64,000 bases of DNA, from NCBI GenBank assembly GCA_963792385.1, contig CAWBVZ010000006.1:372001-436000 (forward strand). The letters are read 5' to 3'. This DNA is from DASSUW01 sp963792385 (GTDB lineage: Bacteria > Actinomycetota > Thermoleophilia > Solirubrobacterales > Solirubrobacteraceae). The position numbers and the translations under genes were made by a program. Below are positions 8,988 through 17,587 of this stretch, in pieces. The notes below the pieces were generated by a model, which worked only from the letters and a program-made list of their open reading frames with translations, did not search any database and was not told the origin of the DNA. Numbering within the stretch: position 1 is the stretch's first letter; every line of letters starts with the position of its first letter.

Positions 8988-10223
8988 CTAGGCGATCAGC
9001 CGGCGGCGGGAGGCCGTCGAGGACTCGGGGACCTCCAGCCTGGGGCTCTCGCGCGTCAGCAGGCTTCGGCCGGTCTCTTGATCGAAGAGGTGTAGCTGAG
9101 ACGTGTCGACCCACAGCTCGGCCTCCTGTCCCTGTTCGATTGCGCTGGCCGCGGCGAGGCGAGCGACGACATGAACGCCCTCAGCTGAAGAAGCAACGCT
9201 CCGTTCGTCTGCGAGCTCTTCCAGCTCACTTGACGAGATCCGCGACGAGTTGACGGTGAAGTGAGCGTAGGAATCGGATCCGAGCGCTTCGAGGACCTCG
9301 ATCCTGGTCTTGAAGATGTGACCCGTCGCTGGAAGTGTCACAAGCATCGCGTCCTCGAAGTGCTCGGGACGGATGCCGACGATCACACCGCGGCGGCCAC
9401 CGCCGTGGCCCGCCTCGAGGCGCCGGCTCATTTCCCCTGCGATCTGCAGGTCCCCGATCGGTGTCCGCAGCTGATCTCCGTCGAACTGGCCCGGTAGGAA
9501 GTTCATCGCGGGCGAGCCGATGAAGCCCGCGACGAACAGGTTGACCGGGTGCTCATACACATCGGCGGGTGTTCCCACCTGCTGGATCCGCCCGGCCCGC
9601 ATGACAGCGATTCGGTCGCCGAGCGTCAGCGCTTCGACCTGGTCGTGCGTGACGTAGATCGTCGTCGTCCCGAGCTGCTCATGTAGGCGCGAGAGTGCGG
9701 TTCGCGTCTGCACCCTCAGCTTGGCATCGAGGTTGGACAAGGGCTCGTCCATCAAGAACGCCTTGGGGTCGCGGACGATCGCGCGACCCATCGCTACCCG
9801 CTGGCGCTGCCCACCGGAGAGGTTGGCCGGCTTGCGGTCGAGTTGAGGCTCGATATCCAGCGCCCTCGCCGCCTCTTGCACCTTTCGGGCGATCTCCTTG
9901 CGAGGCGCGCCCACCAGCTTCAGGGCAAAGCCCATGTTCTCCCGCACGGTCATGTGCGGATACAGCGCGTAGTTCTGAAACACCATCGCGATGTCCCGAT
10001 CCCGCGGTGCGAGGTTGTTCACGATGTCGTCGCCGATCCGGATGACGCCCTCGGTGATGTCCTCGAGCCCGGCGACCATTCGCAGCGCCGTCGACTTGCC
10101 GGAACCGGAAGGGCCGACGAGGATCATGAACTCTCCATCCGCAATCGCGAGGTTCATGTCGGTGACCGCCTCTACGCCGTCGGCGTAGCGCTTGGTCATA
10201 TGTTCGAGAACTATGCTCGCCAC
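8988..10223 (-). CDS. ugpC: ABC transporter ATPase, UgpC/MsmK carbohydrate type
   Basis: This 411-residue ATPase has Walker A GPSGSGKST at 37-45, signature LSGGQ at 135-139, Walker B FLMDEP at 156-161, the H-loop in YVTHDQ, and a C-terminal TOBE/OB regulatory domain of about 160 residues. Such CUT1-type ATPases energise several sugar or glycerol-phosphate importers. No permease or binding protein is nearby, so it probably serves transporters encoded elsewhere, as MsiK does in streptomycetes. The gene ends about 40 bp before the nhaA remnant on the same strand. Confidence 0.92.
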   Translation of the reverse strand: MASIVLEHMTKRYADGVEAVTDMNLAIADGEFMILVGPSGSGKSTALRMVAGLEDITEGVIRIGDDIVNNLAPRDRDIAMVFQNYALYPHMTVRENMGFALKLVGAPRKEIARKVQEAARALDIEPQLDRKPANLSGGQRQRVAMGRAIVRDPKAFLMDEPLSNLDAKLRVQTRTALSRLHEQLGTTTIYVTHDQVEALTLGDRIAVMRAGRIQQVGTPADVYEHPVNLFVAGFIGSPAMNFLPGQFDGDQLRTPIGDLQIAGEMSRRLEAGHGGGRRGVIVGIRPEHFEDAMLVTLPATGHIFKTRIEVLEALGSDSYAHFTVNSSRISSSELEELADERSVASSAEGVHVVARLAAASAIEQGQEAELWVDTSQLHLFDQETGRSLLTRESPRLEVPESSTASRRRLIA

Positions 10224-10678
10224 GCCGACCCCTTCTTGCGCGCAGCGCGTCGCTCGCGCCGGCTGCGCCGGACGGCCGCAAGGCGCCGCCTGCGGCGGAC
10301 CTGATTTCTCATGCGTGTACGGCTTAGGCGCGGCATGCTCAACTCCAGTGTGCGGCTGTGGGCCCCCGGTTCAACAGCACGTCGTGATCGCCGAATCGGC
10401 GCGGACGATCAGGCGTCGGATCCTGCTCACGCCGGCGATGTTCTCGGGGACGGTGCTCTGTTGCTTTCGCCGAGGCGACGGTGCTCGGCCAGGGGCTCGG
10501 CTGGATCGCTCGCCACGATCCTGATCGCCGGAGCATCGATCGCGGTCGGTGCGGTGACGGCCGCGGTCCTGGTGCGACCGAACCCGTCGCCGCCAGCTGA
10601 GCTTCGTCTCAGCCTCGCGGAAATCGAAGGCGGCGGCCGCGCTGTTGCGCGACCGCCGCCGCAGCCCGGCGAGTTGCG
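10224..10678. other. 455-bp stretch with no intact gene; possible plus-strand remnant
   Basis: No complete gene is supported. On the plus strand, about 10490-10620 reads as a hydrophobic segment followed by a Pro-rich linker (SLATILIAGASIAVGAVTAA, then VLVRPNPSPPAELRLSL). This looks like the membrane anchor and start of a beta-propeller of the kind found in TolB/kinase-type proteins, and then it breaks off. It is probably a gene fragment. The stretch ends with the hairpin listed separately at 10629-10660. Confidence 0.35.
10629..10660 (-). terminator. GC-rich hairpin after the cupin gene
   Basis: A 14-bp stem (GGCGGCGGCCGCGC pairing with GCGCGACCGCCGCC, one mismatch) closes a TGTT loop. It lies 19-50 bases downstream of the cupin stop on the minus strand and is followed by a short T-containing stretch, so it is probably the cupin gene's terminator. 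Confidence 0.6.
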
Positions 10679-11110
10679 CTACACCGCCGGCGCTCCCGCG
10701 TGAATGATGAGGCCGAACTTGGCCGGGTCGGCGTCGGAGTCGTCGCGTGGGACGAAGAAGTATTCCGCGCCCGCTGGCTCGACGGTGACGAGGAGTCGCA
10801 CTTGCTCGCTACGCACGGTGAAACCGTGCGGCACGTTCTTCGGCAGCGCCGCGTATGAGCCGGCCTCGACCTCGATCTTCTCGTCGCCCACGTAGGCGGT
10901 GATCGCGCCCTCCAGGACGTACAACGTTTCGTCCTCGCGGGTGTGGGTGTGGACCGGCGGTTCGTCGCCCGCGCGCACCCGCCACTCGACAACCGCCCAC
11001 TCACCGCCGGACTGCTCACCGGCGAGCTTGAGCTCTGCGCTCGAGCCACCGCCGTAGGTCACGGTACGTCCAGCCCCGGGACCGGAGAGGACAGGTTCAC
11101 TTACGGCCAT
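10679..11110 (-). CDS. cupin-domain protein
   Basis: This 143-residue single cupin barrel has the first motif G-D-E-P-P-V-H-T-H-T-R-E-D-E-T-L-Y-V-L-E-G, giving His-x-His and a downstream Glu as metal ligands, and the second motif P-K-N-V-P-H-G-F. The start ATG at 11110 has the ribosome binding site AAGGAG, so I prefer it to an upstream in-frame ATG. It is likely to be a small metal-binding dioxygenase-like or sugar-binding cupin; the substrate is unknown. It is transcribed alone and ends in a strong hairpin. Confidence 0.85.
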   Translation of the reverse strand: MAVSEPVLSGPGAGRTVTYGGGSSAELKLAGEQSGGEWAVVEWRVRAGDEPPVHTHTREDETLYVLEGAITAYVGDEKIEVEAGSYAALPKNVPHGFTVRSEQVRLLVTVEPAGAEYFFVPRDDSDADPAKFGLIIHAGAPAV

Positions 11111-11690
11111 GGTTTTGCTCCTTGATTGGGAACGGATCTCCATGGAACGACCCCGTGCCCCGAGCATCAACCGTCGCTCACGATCGTCTCATCGCTTCCG
11201 TGAATCGGCCGGACGCTGGGTCACACCCGCCGTCTCGCGCGTGGATCTCGCCGTTGGGCCATTCGTTGGGCCAAACCAGGCCGTATTGGGCCGTATCGGG
11301 CCCATCACCACTCGCCCGCGACCGTACCGGGTACTGCCTATTTCAGGTCCTTCAGGCTCGACGCCGCCACGAACGCCATCCTTCACGCGCGAGAGGTCGC
11401 TAGCTCGAACGCGCCGCGCCCGCGGCCTACCGCAACGAAGCAAGCGACGGAAGCTGCCATTGGGCACTGAAACGCCTCTAGGTGCCCAATCGGCGAGGAA
11501 AGAACGCAATTAGCGAACATCGAGCCTACGCGGACGGCTCGTGCGAATCCGCTTACTTGCAGGGATTCCGCCTTGTTAGAGAGATTCCGATTCACGACTG
11601 AAATCGTGGAGTCTCCGCTTCGCGAGCCGTGTCGCTGGGCGTGGGGGAAAGTTCTTAGCCCGTGCCGCCTTGTCAGCGGCCTACAGGGTG
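11111..11690. other. 580-bp intergenic stretch with a short GGGCC repeat cluster
   Basis: No gene is supported here. The stretch holds a small repeat cluster: TTGGGCC at 11254, 11266 and 11286, and TCGGGCC at 11296. Base composition is lower in GC than the neighbours, especially from 11400 to 11650. Together with the relaxase fragment that follows, this suggests leftover DNA of an integrated element. Confidence 0.45.
11254..11302. repeat. four closely spaced (T/A)TTGGGCC-type repeats
   Basis: TTGGGCC occurs at 11254-11260, 11266-11272 and 11286-11292, and TCGGGCC at 11296-11302, all in the same orientation within 49 bp. Spacing is irregular (12, 20 and 10 bases). They could be repressor or replication-protein sites of a lost mobile element. 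No family is recognised. Confidence 0.4.
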
Positions 11691-11930
11691 GTGCTTTCGA
11701 TCGGCAAGCTGGCGGCCGGACAGGCCAAGTACTACCTCGACCAGGCGGAGGGCCGCGTCGATGTCATCGAGAGCGTCGGTGACGGTGGGGAGGAGTACTA
11801 CATCGGGGGCACGGAGGCGCCTGGCGTCTGGCTGGGCACGGGGAGCGCCCGGCTCGGGCTGGCGGCCGCCGTGGACGGACCTGAGTTGCGCAGTGTGCTG
11901 GCCGGCCTCGATCCGCGAGCCGGGACACTC
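11691..11930 (+). pseudogene. MobF/TrwC-type conjugative relaxase, N-terminal fragment
   Basis: The frame from GTG 11691 begins LSIGKLAAGQAKYYLDQAE and continues with EEYYIGGTEAPGVWLGTGS and LRSVLAGLDPRAGTL. This is the characteristic start of actinobacterial TrwC/TraA relaxases, which nick the origin of transfer for conjugation. The similarity stops at about residue 80, before the histidine triad and the helicase domain, and the rest reads as unrelated sequence up to a tRNA terminator. It is therefore a truncated relic of an integrative element placed next to the initiator tRNA gene. Confidence 0.75.
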
Positions 11931-11987
11931 AGCTGCACACCCACTGCACCCCGGGAGCCGAGACGTCCGCTCGCCTCCCAGAACGAC

Positions 11988-12013
11988 AGAAGCCCCGCAT
12001 ATGCAGGGCCTCT
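11988..12013 (-). terminator. terminator of the initiator tRNA gene
   Basis: The hairpin AGAGGCCCTGC / GCGGGGCTTCT has a 4-base ATAT loop and starts 7 bases after the tRNA 3' end on the minus strand. It is followed by GTCGTTCT. Position and shape fit an intrinsic terminator. Confidence 0.7.
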
Positions 12014-12019
12014 GGGAAG

Positions 12020-12093
<74 letters not shown>

Positions 12094-12142
12094 ACGCGAC
12101 GTCAAATAGTAGCAACGCAGCGCGTGCTGGCAAGGTCCGGGG

Positions 12143-13744
12143 CTAGCCCGCGAACCGCTCGCGCAGCGTCTTCTTGGAGAACTTGCCAACCGACGTCTTG
12201 GGCACCTCGTCGATGAACTCGACCTGCTCCGGGATCCACCACTTGGCGACCCGGTCGGAGAGGAACTCGCGCAGTCCGTCGGCGTCGAGGTCGGCGCCGT
12301 CCTCGGCCACCACGCACGCCAGCGGCCGCTCGCCCCAGCGCTCGTCCGGGACGGCGATCACGGCCGCCTCGAGCACCGACGGGTGGGCCATGATCTCGTT
12401 CTCGAGCTCAACCGAGGAGATCCACTCGCCGCCGGACTTGACGAGGTCCTTCGTGCGATCGACGAGACGGATGTAGCCCTCCGGCGTGATCGTCGCGACG
12501 TCGCCGGTGCGCAGCCAGCCATCGTCGGTGAACGCGCCGCTTTCGCGCTCGTCGTTGTAGTAGGACCTGGCGACCCACGGGCCGGCGACCTGCAGCTCGC
12601 CGCGCGCCTCGCCGTCCCACGGCAGCTCGTCGGCGGTGCCGGTCTCGACGATCCGGCAGTCCATCAGCGGTGTGACGATGCCCTGCGTGGAGCGGAAGTC
12701 GGCCTGCTCGGACTCGGGGCGGTCGGCGAGCGTGCTCTTGATCCGACAGACGGACCCGAGCGGGCTCGTCTCGGTCATCCCCCACGCGTGCAGGATCGGC
12801 AGTCCGAGCTTCTCCCGGTAGGCCTCCGAGAGCGCCTTCGAGACCGCTGACCCGCCGCACAGGATCGCGCGCAGCGACGAGGTGTCGCGACCCGCGAGCT
12901 CGTCGAGCGCGCCCATCCAGATCGTCGGCACGCCTGCCGCCAGCGTCACCTTCTCGGTCTCGATCAGCTCGGCGATCGCCGCCGGGGTCATCTGCGGGCC
13001 GGGGAACGCCAGCGCGCTCCCCGCCATCACGCTCGCGTGCGCGAGACCCCACGCGTTGGCGTGGAACATCGGGACGACCGGGAGCACGACGTCGCGTTCG
13101 CTGACCGCGACCGTGTCGGCCATCATCGCGCCCATCGAGTGCAGGACGCTCGACCGGTGCGAGTACACCACGCCCTTCGGGTTGCCGGTCGTGCCGCTCG
13201 TGTAACACATGGCGGCGGCGCGGTTCTCGTCCTCGACCCGGAACTCGGCCGGCTCGCCGCCGGCGATCAGCTCCTCGTAGTCCAGGATCCGGTCGTCCTC
13301 GGGCACCTCGCCGTCGCCGTCGTCCATGACAACGATGTGCTTGACCGTCGTGAAGCCGCCGACCAGCGGCCACAGCGTCTTCACGAGCGAGCGGTCGACG
13401 AAGATGATCTCGTCCTCGGCGTGGTCGACGATATAGCTCAGCTGCTCGGGGAAGAGCCGGATGTTGAGCGTGTGCAGCACACGGCCGCTGCACGGCGCGG
13501 CGAAGTAGAGCTCGAGGTGGTGCGCGCTGTTCCACGCGAACGTCGCGACCCGGCCGTCATCCGAGATGCCGAGCGAGTCGAGCGCCCCGGCGAGCCGTCG
13601 CGTCCGTTGCGCCCAGTCGGCGTACGTCACCTGCTCGCGACCCGTGGTCGTGAGGGTGGTGATCGTCTTCTCGCCGAACAGCCGCTCCGCCCGGTGGAAC
13701 AGGTGCGGCAGCGTCAACGGGTACGACGACATCAGGCCCTGCAT
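12143..13744 (-). CDS. acyl-CoA synthetase (fatty-acid--CoA ligase, AMP-forming)
   Basis: This 533-residue ANL-superfamily enzyme activates a carboxylic acid with ATP and joins it to CoA. The AMP-binding loop is CYTSGTTGNPKGVVYSH, later motifs include HAWGMTETSPLGS and the D-G-W-L-R-T-G-D hinge, and the C-terminal catalytic lysine lies in KTSVGKFSKK. Length and motifs fit medium- or long-chain fatty acyl-CoA ligases of the AlkK/FadD type. No other beta-oxidation genes are adjacent, so the substrate chain length is open. It is transcribed toward the tRNA gene. Confidence 0.92.
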   Translation of the reverse strand: MQGLMSSYPLTLPHLFHRAERLFGEKTITTLTTTGREQVTYADWAQRTRRLAGALDSLGISDDGRVATFAWNSAHHLELYFAAPCSGRVLHTLNIRLFPEQLSYIVDHAEDEIIFVDRSLVKTLWPLVGGFTTVKHIVVMDDGDGEVPEDDRILDYEELIAGGEPAEFRVEDENRAAAMCYTSGTTGNPKGVVYSHRSSVLHSMGAMMADTVAVSERDVVLPVVPMFHANAWGLAHASVMAGSALAFPGPQMTPAAIAELIETEKVTLAAGVPTIWMGALDELAGRDTSSLRAILCGGSAVSKALSEAYREKLGLPILHAWGMTETSPLGSVCRIKSTLADRPESEQADFRSTQGIVTPLMDCRIVETGTADELPWDGEARGELQVAGPWVARSYYNDERESGAFTDDGWLRTGDVATITPEGYIRLVDRTKDLVKSGGEWISSVELENEIMAHPSVLEAAVIAVPDERWGERPLACVVAEDGADLDADGLREFLSDRVAKWWIPEQVEFIDEVPKTSVGKFSKKTLRERFAG

Positions 13745-13766
13745 CGCTCTCCTCCTCGGTGGTTTC

Positions 13767-14723
13767 TCACAGTCCCAGGCGCGGCAGCTCGATCGCCGGG
13801 CACCGGTCCATCACGACCCGCAGGCCGGCCGCGCGGCCACGCTCGGCGGCCGCCTCGTCGATCACGCCGAGCTGCATCCACACGGCGCGCGCGCCGATCT
13901 GGACCGCCTCGTCGACGTGCCTACCCGCCACGGACGAGCGGCGGAACACGTCGACGACCTCGACGCCGCGGTCGGCGGGGATTGCTCCGAGCGTCGGGAA
14001 GCTGCGCACGCCGAGGATCTCGGTCGCCAACGGGTTGACGGGGATCACGTCGTAGCCGCGGCGCTGGAGCATGGACGCTATGCGGTGCGAGTCGCGGCTC
14101 GGATCAGGCGAGCAGCCGACCACCGCCCACACGCGCGTGCTCGTGAGGATCGCACGCACGTCGTCGACCGGCGGTAGCAGCGCGGACGCCGGGTGGGCGG
14201 CGAGGCCGCGGCGCTCGGCGAGGCGCTCGAGCACGAGCGCGGTGTCGGCGATCGGGACGCCGGTGAGATGCGTCTCGCGGGTCTCGAAGTCGGCGACGAT
14301 CGCCTCCACGGCGGCGGCGTACGCGTCGCGGTCGCGGCGCGCGAGCGCCGCCACCGCCTCGGCGGCGCGGCCGAACGGCTCTGGCCCGGCGGACATCCCC
14401 TCGGCGGCGCGCCGCGCGAGCGTGTCGTCATCCGCTGCCAGAGCCGCAAGCGCGAGCGCCCACCACGCGGGCGGCGAGTCACCCTCATCGCCGAGCTGCT
14501 CGCGCACGTACTCAGACGGGTCATCGCCGGCCAGAATCGATGCCTTGGCGTACCCGACCAGCCGCCCGAAGCTGCGCGGGGGCGCGGCCTCCCACGAGGC
14601 GCGGTAGCGCTCCGCCGCGCGCTGCAGCGGCGCGCGGGCGTACGCGCCGGCCAGCAGCGCGCGCTGGGCCTCGCCGTCCGCGGCGATCGCCTCGCGCATG
14701 GCGTCCTCATGGAGCGCCGTCAC
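13767..14723 (-). CDS. CoA-binding-domain protein with a novel N-terminal helical domain
   Basis: This protein has 318 residues. The C-terminal part (about 190-318) is a YccU-type CoA_binding_2 Rossmann domain, with VWAVVGCSPDPSRDSHRIAS, GYDVIPVNP, VDVFRRSS and ARAVWMQLGV. The N-terminal 185 residues are all helical and Ala-rich, with RETHLTGVPIADTALVLERL. They resemble uncharacterised helical-repeat proteins of the Imm49 kind, but the match is loose. The gene overlaps the downstream DUF72 gene by 4 bases (ATGA), so the two are co-translated. Confidence 0.8.
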   Translation of the reverse strand: MTALHEDAMREAIAADGEAQRALLAGAYARAPLQRAAERYRASWEAAPPRSFGRLVGYAKASILAGDDPSEYVREQLGDEGDSPPAWWALALAALAADDDTLARRAAEGMSAGPEPFGRAAEAVAALARRDRDAYAAAVEAIVADFETRETHLTGVPIADTALVLERLAERRGLAAHPASALLPPVDDVRAILTSTRVWAVVGCSPDPSRDSHRIASMLQRRGYDVIPVNPLATEILGVRSFPTLGAIPADRGVEVVDVFRRSSVAGRHVDEAVQIGARAVWMQLGVIDEAAAERGRAAGLRVVMDRCPAIELPRLGL

Positions 14724-15448
14724 GACAGCAATGCTCTCAGCCGGAGGGCGTTCTTGACAGCGAACCCCTCCCAGTCGTTGTTGAAGTAGGCGAACACGTC
14801 GCCCGCCTCGGCCAGCTTCGCCACCCGCGGCGCCAGCTCGCGCAGCTCGCGCTCGCTGTAGTTACCGCGCCGCCCGCGGTGCCCGTAGTGGAAGCGCACG
14901 AACGACCAGTCGGTGGTCGTCACCCACGGCTGCCACGGCCGCGCGGGGTGGTCGCCGATCGCGAGCGCGACGCCGTGCCAGCGCAGCAGGTCGAGCACCT
15001 CGTCGTCCGCGAACCAGCTCTCATGGCGGAACTCGAAGCAGTGGCGACCGGGCGGCAGCCCGTCAAGCGCGGCCGCCAGCCGCGGTACGTCGCGCTTGAA
15101 CCGCTCCGGCAGCTGCCACAGCACCGGCCCGATCTTGGGCGAGGCGGCAAGCGGCGCGATCGCCTCGTAGAAGCGCTCGATCCCCTGGTCGAGGTCGGTC
15201 AGCCGCTTGAAGTGCGTCAGGTACTGGCTCGCTTTGACCGCAAACACGAAGTCGGGCGGCGTCTGCTCGACCCAGGCGCCTACCGCCTTCGGCTTCGCGA
15301 GCCGGTAGAAGGTCGAGTTGACCTCGACCGTGTCGAACAGCGTCGCGTAGTGCTCGAGCCAGCGGCGCTGCGGCAGCCCGCGCGGGTACACGCGCTCGCG
15401 CCAGTCTGCGTAGTTCCAACCAGAGCAGCCGACGCGGATGCGGGACAT
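14720..15448 (-). CDS. DUF72 family protein (YecE-like)
   Basis: This 242-residue TIM-barrel protein of the DUF72/YecE family starts with IRVGCSGWNYADWRERVYP, carries the FDTVEVNSTFYRLAK segment, and has the conserved HCFEFRHESWF and VFAYFNNDWEG motifs. The family is widespread but has no settled biochemical role. Its start at 15448 overlaps no other gene. It is divergent from the 2-hydroxyacid dehydrogenase and feeds into the CoA-binding gene through a 4-base overlap. Confidence 0.9.
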   Translation of the reverse strand: MSRIRVGCSGWNYADWRERVYPRGLPQRRWLEHYATLFDTVEVNSTFYRLAKPKAVGAWVEQTPPDFVFAVKASQYLTHFKRLTDLDQGIERFYEAIAPLAASPKIGPVLWQLPERFKRDVPRLAAALDGLPPGRHCFEFRHESWFADDEVLDLLRWHGVALAIGDHPARPWQPWVTTTDWSFVRFHYGHRGRRGNYSERELRELAPRVAKLAEAGDVFAYFNNDWEGFAVKNALRLRALLS

Positions 15449-15469
15449 ACCTCCACAATGCCCTCCGGC

Positions 15470-16393
15470 ATGGCCCGGGTATTCGTCACGCGCACGCTTC
15501 CGTTCCCCGCGCTCGAGCGGCTGCGGGCGGCGCACGAGGTCCGCGAGTGGCCCGGCGACCTTCCGCCGGGTCCCGATGACCTGCGCGCGCACGCGCGCGA
15601 GGCCGATGCGCTGCTCACGCTCGTGACCGACCCGATCGGCGCCGACGTGCTCGACGCCGCGCCGGACCTGAAGGCGATCGCGAACATGGCGGTCGGGACC
15701 GACAACATCGACGTCGAGGCAGCCGCGGCGCGCGGGATCGCGGTCGGCAACACGCCGGACGTGCTCACCGACGCCACCGCCGACATCGCGTTCGCGCTGC
15801 TGCTCGCGCTGGCGCGCGGGATCGTCCCGGGCGCGGCGAAGGTGCGCGACGGCGAGTGGCGGACGTGGGAGCCGGCCGCGGATCTCGGGGCGGACCTCGC
15901 CGGGGCCACGCTCGGGATCGTCGGCTGGGGGCGGATCGGGCAGGCCGTCGCGCGCCGCGCCGAGGGCTTCGGGATGCACCTCGTGCACAGCTCGCGCTCC
16001 TCCGGCGTGCCGCTCGACACGCTGCTCGAGCGCGCCGACTTCGTCTCCGTCCACACGCCGCTGACGCCCGAGACGCGCCATCTGATCGGCACCGACGCGC
16101 TCGCGCGGATGAAGCCGACGGCGCTGCTTATCAACACGTCGCGCGGCGGCGTGGTCGACCAGGACGCGCTGCGGGCGGCGCTGCACGCGGGTGAGATCGC
16201 GGGCGCCGCGCTCGACGTCACCGATCCCGAGCCGCTGCCCGCCGATCACCCGTTGCTCGACGCGCCCAACCTGCTCGTGGTGCCGCACATCGGCTCCGCC
16301 ACCGTCCGCACCCGCGCGCGGATGGCTGAGATGGCGGTCGAGAACCTGCTGGCGGCGCTCGACGGGCAGCCGATGCCGCATCCGGTCGCGTGA
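15470..16393 (+). CDS. D-2-hydroxyacid dehydrogenase (glyoxylate/hydroxypyruvate reductase type)
   Basis: This 307-residue NAD(P)-dependent dehydrogenase has the nucleotide-binding GIVGWGRIGQAVARRAEGFG and the catalytic triad Arg in NTSRGGVVD, Glu in DVTDPEPLP, and His in PHIGSAT. It probably reduces glyoxylate or a related 2-oxoacid. I prefer ATG 15470 (ARVFVTRTLP) because family members start there; an ATG at 15458 is also in frame. The gap to the divergent DUF72 start is only about 20 bp, so both genes share a very compact promoter. It overlaps ppx downstream (GTGA). Confidence 0.92.
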   Translation: MARVFVTRTLPFPALERLRAAHEVREWPGDLPPGPDDLRAHAREADALLTLVTDPIGADVLDAAPDLKAIANMAVGTDNIDVEAAAARGIAVGNTPDVLTDATADIAFALLLALARGIVPGAAKVRDGEWRTWEPAADLGADLAGATLGIVGWGRIGQAVARRAEGFGMHLVHSSRSSGVPLDTLLERADFVSVHTPLTPETRHLIGTDALARMKPTALLINTSRGGVVDQDALRAALHAGEIAGAALDVTDPEPLPADHPLLDAPNLLVVPHIGSATVRTRARMAEMAVENLLAALDGQPMPHPVA

Positions 16394-17331
16394 CGCGCGT
16401 CGCGGTCGTCGACATCGGCTCGAACTCCACGCGCCTGCTGGTCGCCGACGTCGCCGGCGGATCCGTGCGCGAGCTCCAGCGCGAGTCGGTCGTGACCCGG
16501 CTCGGCGACGGCGTCGAAGCGACCGGCCGGCTCGGCGACGAATCACAAGGACGCGTGTTCGCGGTGCTCGACACCTACGCGGCTGCGATCGACCGGCACG
16601 GCGCCGAGGTGCGCACCGCGGTGCTGACATCGGCGGTTCGCGACGCCGCGAACGGCGCCGAGTTCACGGCCACCGTGCGCGAGCGCTACGGGCTCGACGC
16701 GCGCACGCTGTCGGGCGACGACGAGGCGCAGCTCACGTTCCGCGGCGCGACCGTCGCGCGCGACCCCGGCGACCCGACGGCGCTGGTCGTGGTCGACATC
16801 GGCGGTGGATCGACCGAGCTCGTCGTGGGCGCGCGTGGCGTGGTGGAGTTCCACGTCTCCACGCAGGTCGGCGTTGTTCGCCACAGCGAGCGCCACCTGC
16901 ACTCGGACCCGCCACCGCCCGCGGAGAACGCCGCGCTGGCCGCGGATGCGCGCGGCGCGATCGAGGCGGCCGTGCCCGCAGCCGTCCGCGAGCGCGCCGC
17001 CGCCGCCGTGGCGGTCGCCGGCACCGCCACGTCGTACGCGGCGATCGATCTCGCGCTCGACCCGTACGACCCGGCGCGGGTCGAGGGCCACGTGCTGTCA
17101 CGCAGCCGGCTGGCGGAGCTGCGCGACCGGCTGGCGGCGATGCCGCTGGCCGAGCGGCGCGGCGTGACGGGCCTGGTGCCGGCGCGCGCGCCGACGATCG
17201 TGGCCGGCGGCGAGATCCTGCTCGAGGTGCTGTCCGCGTTCGGCCTGGACCGCGTCGAGGTGTCCGACCGCGACATCCTGTGGGGCACCGCGCTCTCAAG
17301 CACAACTTCTGCGAGAAGTCAACAGAAATAG
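16390..17331 (+). CDS. ppx: Ppx/GppA-family phosphatase
   Basis: This 313-residue member of the ASKHA superfamily has VVDIGSNSTRLLVADV for phosphate 1, VVVDIGGGSTELVV for phosphate 2 and VAVAGTATSYAAIDL for the adenosine/polyphosphate site. Short Ppx/GppA proteins of this size cleave polyphosphate or pppGpp. The GTG start overlaps the stop of the dehydrogenase (GTGA), so the pair is translationally coupled. The last 11 residues after ILWGTAL are unlike the family and enter a lower-GC stretch, so the C-terminus may have been replaced. Confidence 0.9.
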   Translation: MTRVAVVDIGSNSTRLLVADVAGGSVRELQRESVVTRLGDGVEATGRLGDESQGRVFAVLDTYAAAIDRHGAEVRTAVLTSAVRDAANGAEFTATVRERYGLDARTLSGDDEAQLTFRGATVARDPGDPTALVVVDIGGGSTELVVGARGVVEFHVSTQVGVVRHSERHLHSDPPPPAENAALAADARGAIEAAVPAAVRERAAAAVAVAGTATSYAAIDLALDPYDPARVEGHVLSRSRLAELRDRLAAMPLAERRGVTGLVPARAPTIVAGGEILLEVLSAFGLDRVEVSDRDILWGTALSSTTSARSQQK

Positions 17332-17541
17332 GCAGAATCCCTGGACGCTTGTTCGATTGCCGCGGCGTCTTTGACAGGTCCATACTTCATCGCGTCGGAA
17401 AGGGCGGTCGTGCCTCCCGCCGCCGTCCCTACGACGCCATAGGTCCGGGCGATGCCGCATCATCGGCGCCTCCCGCCGTCCGGACCACTCAAATAGGCCC
17501 CTAAAGGCACGTACCCCTGCCCGTCCTGACGGGGCCAACTT

Positions 17542-17572
17542 GAAGCCGCCCGCCCCCGCCGCGGGCGGCTTC
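17542..17572. terminator. bidirectional terminator between ppx and the ThDP enzyme gene
   Basis: A perfect 12-bp stem (GAAGCCGCCCGC / GCGGGCGGCTTC) encloses a 7-base loop, with TTGTCT following on the plus strand. It lies between convergent genes. A weaker CCCGTC-CT-GACGGG hairpin precedes it at about 17520-17533. Confidence 0.75.
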
Positions 17573-17587
17573 TTGTCTAGGGCAGGT

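Noticed and set aside
14540..15457. Plus-strand extension before the hydroxyacid dehydrogenase
   Set aside because: It is the reverse shadow of the DUF72 and CoA-binding genes, with Arg/Ala-rich composition and no domains.
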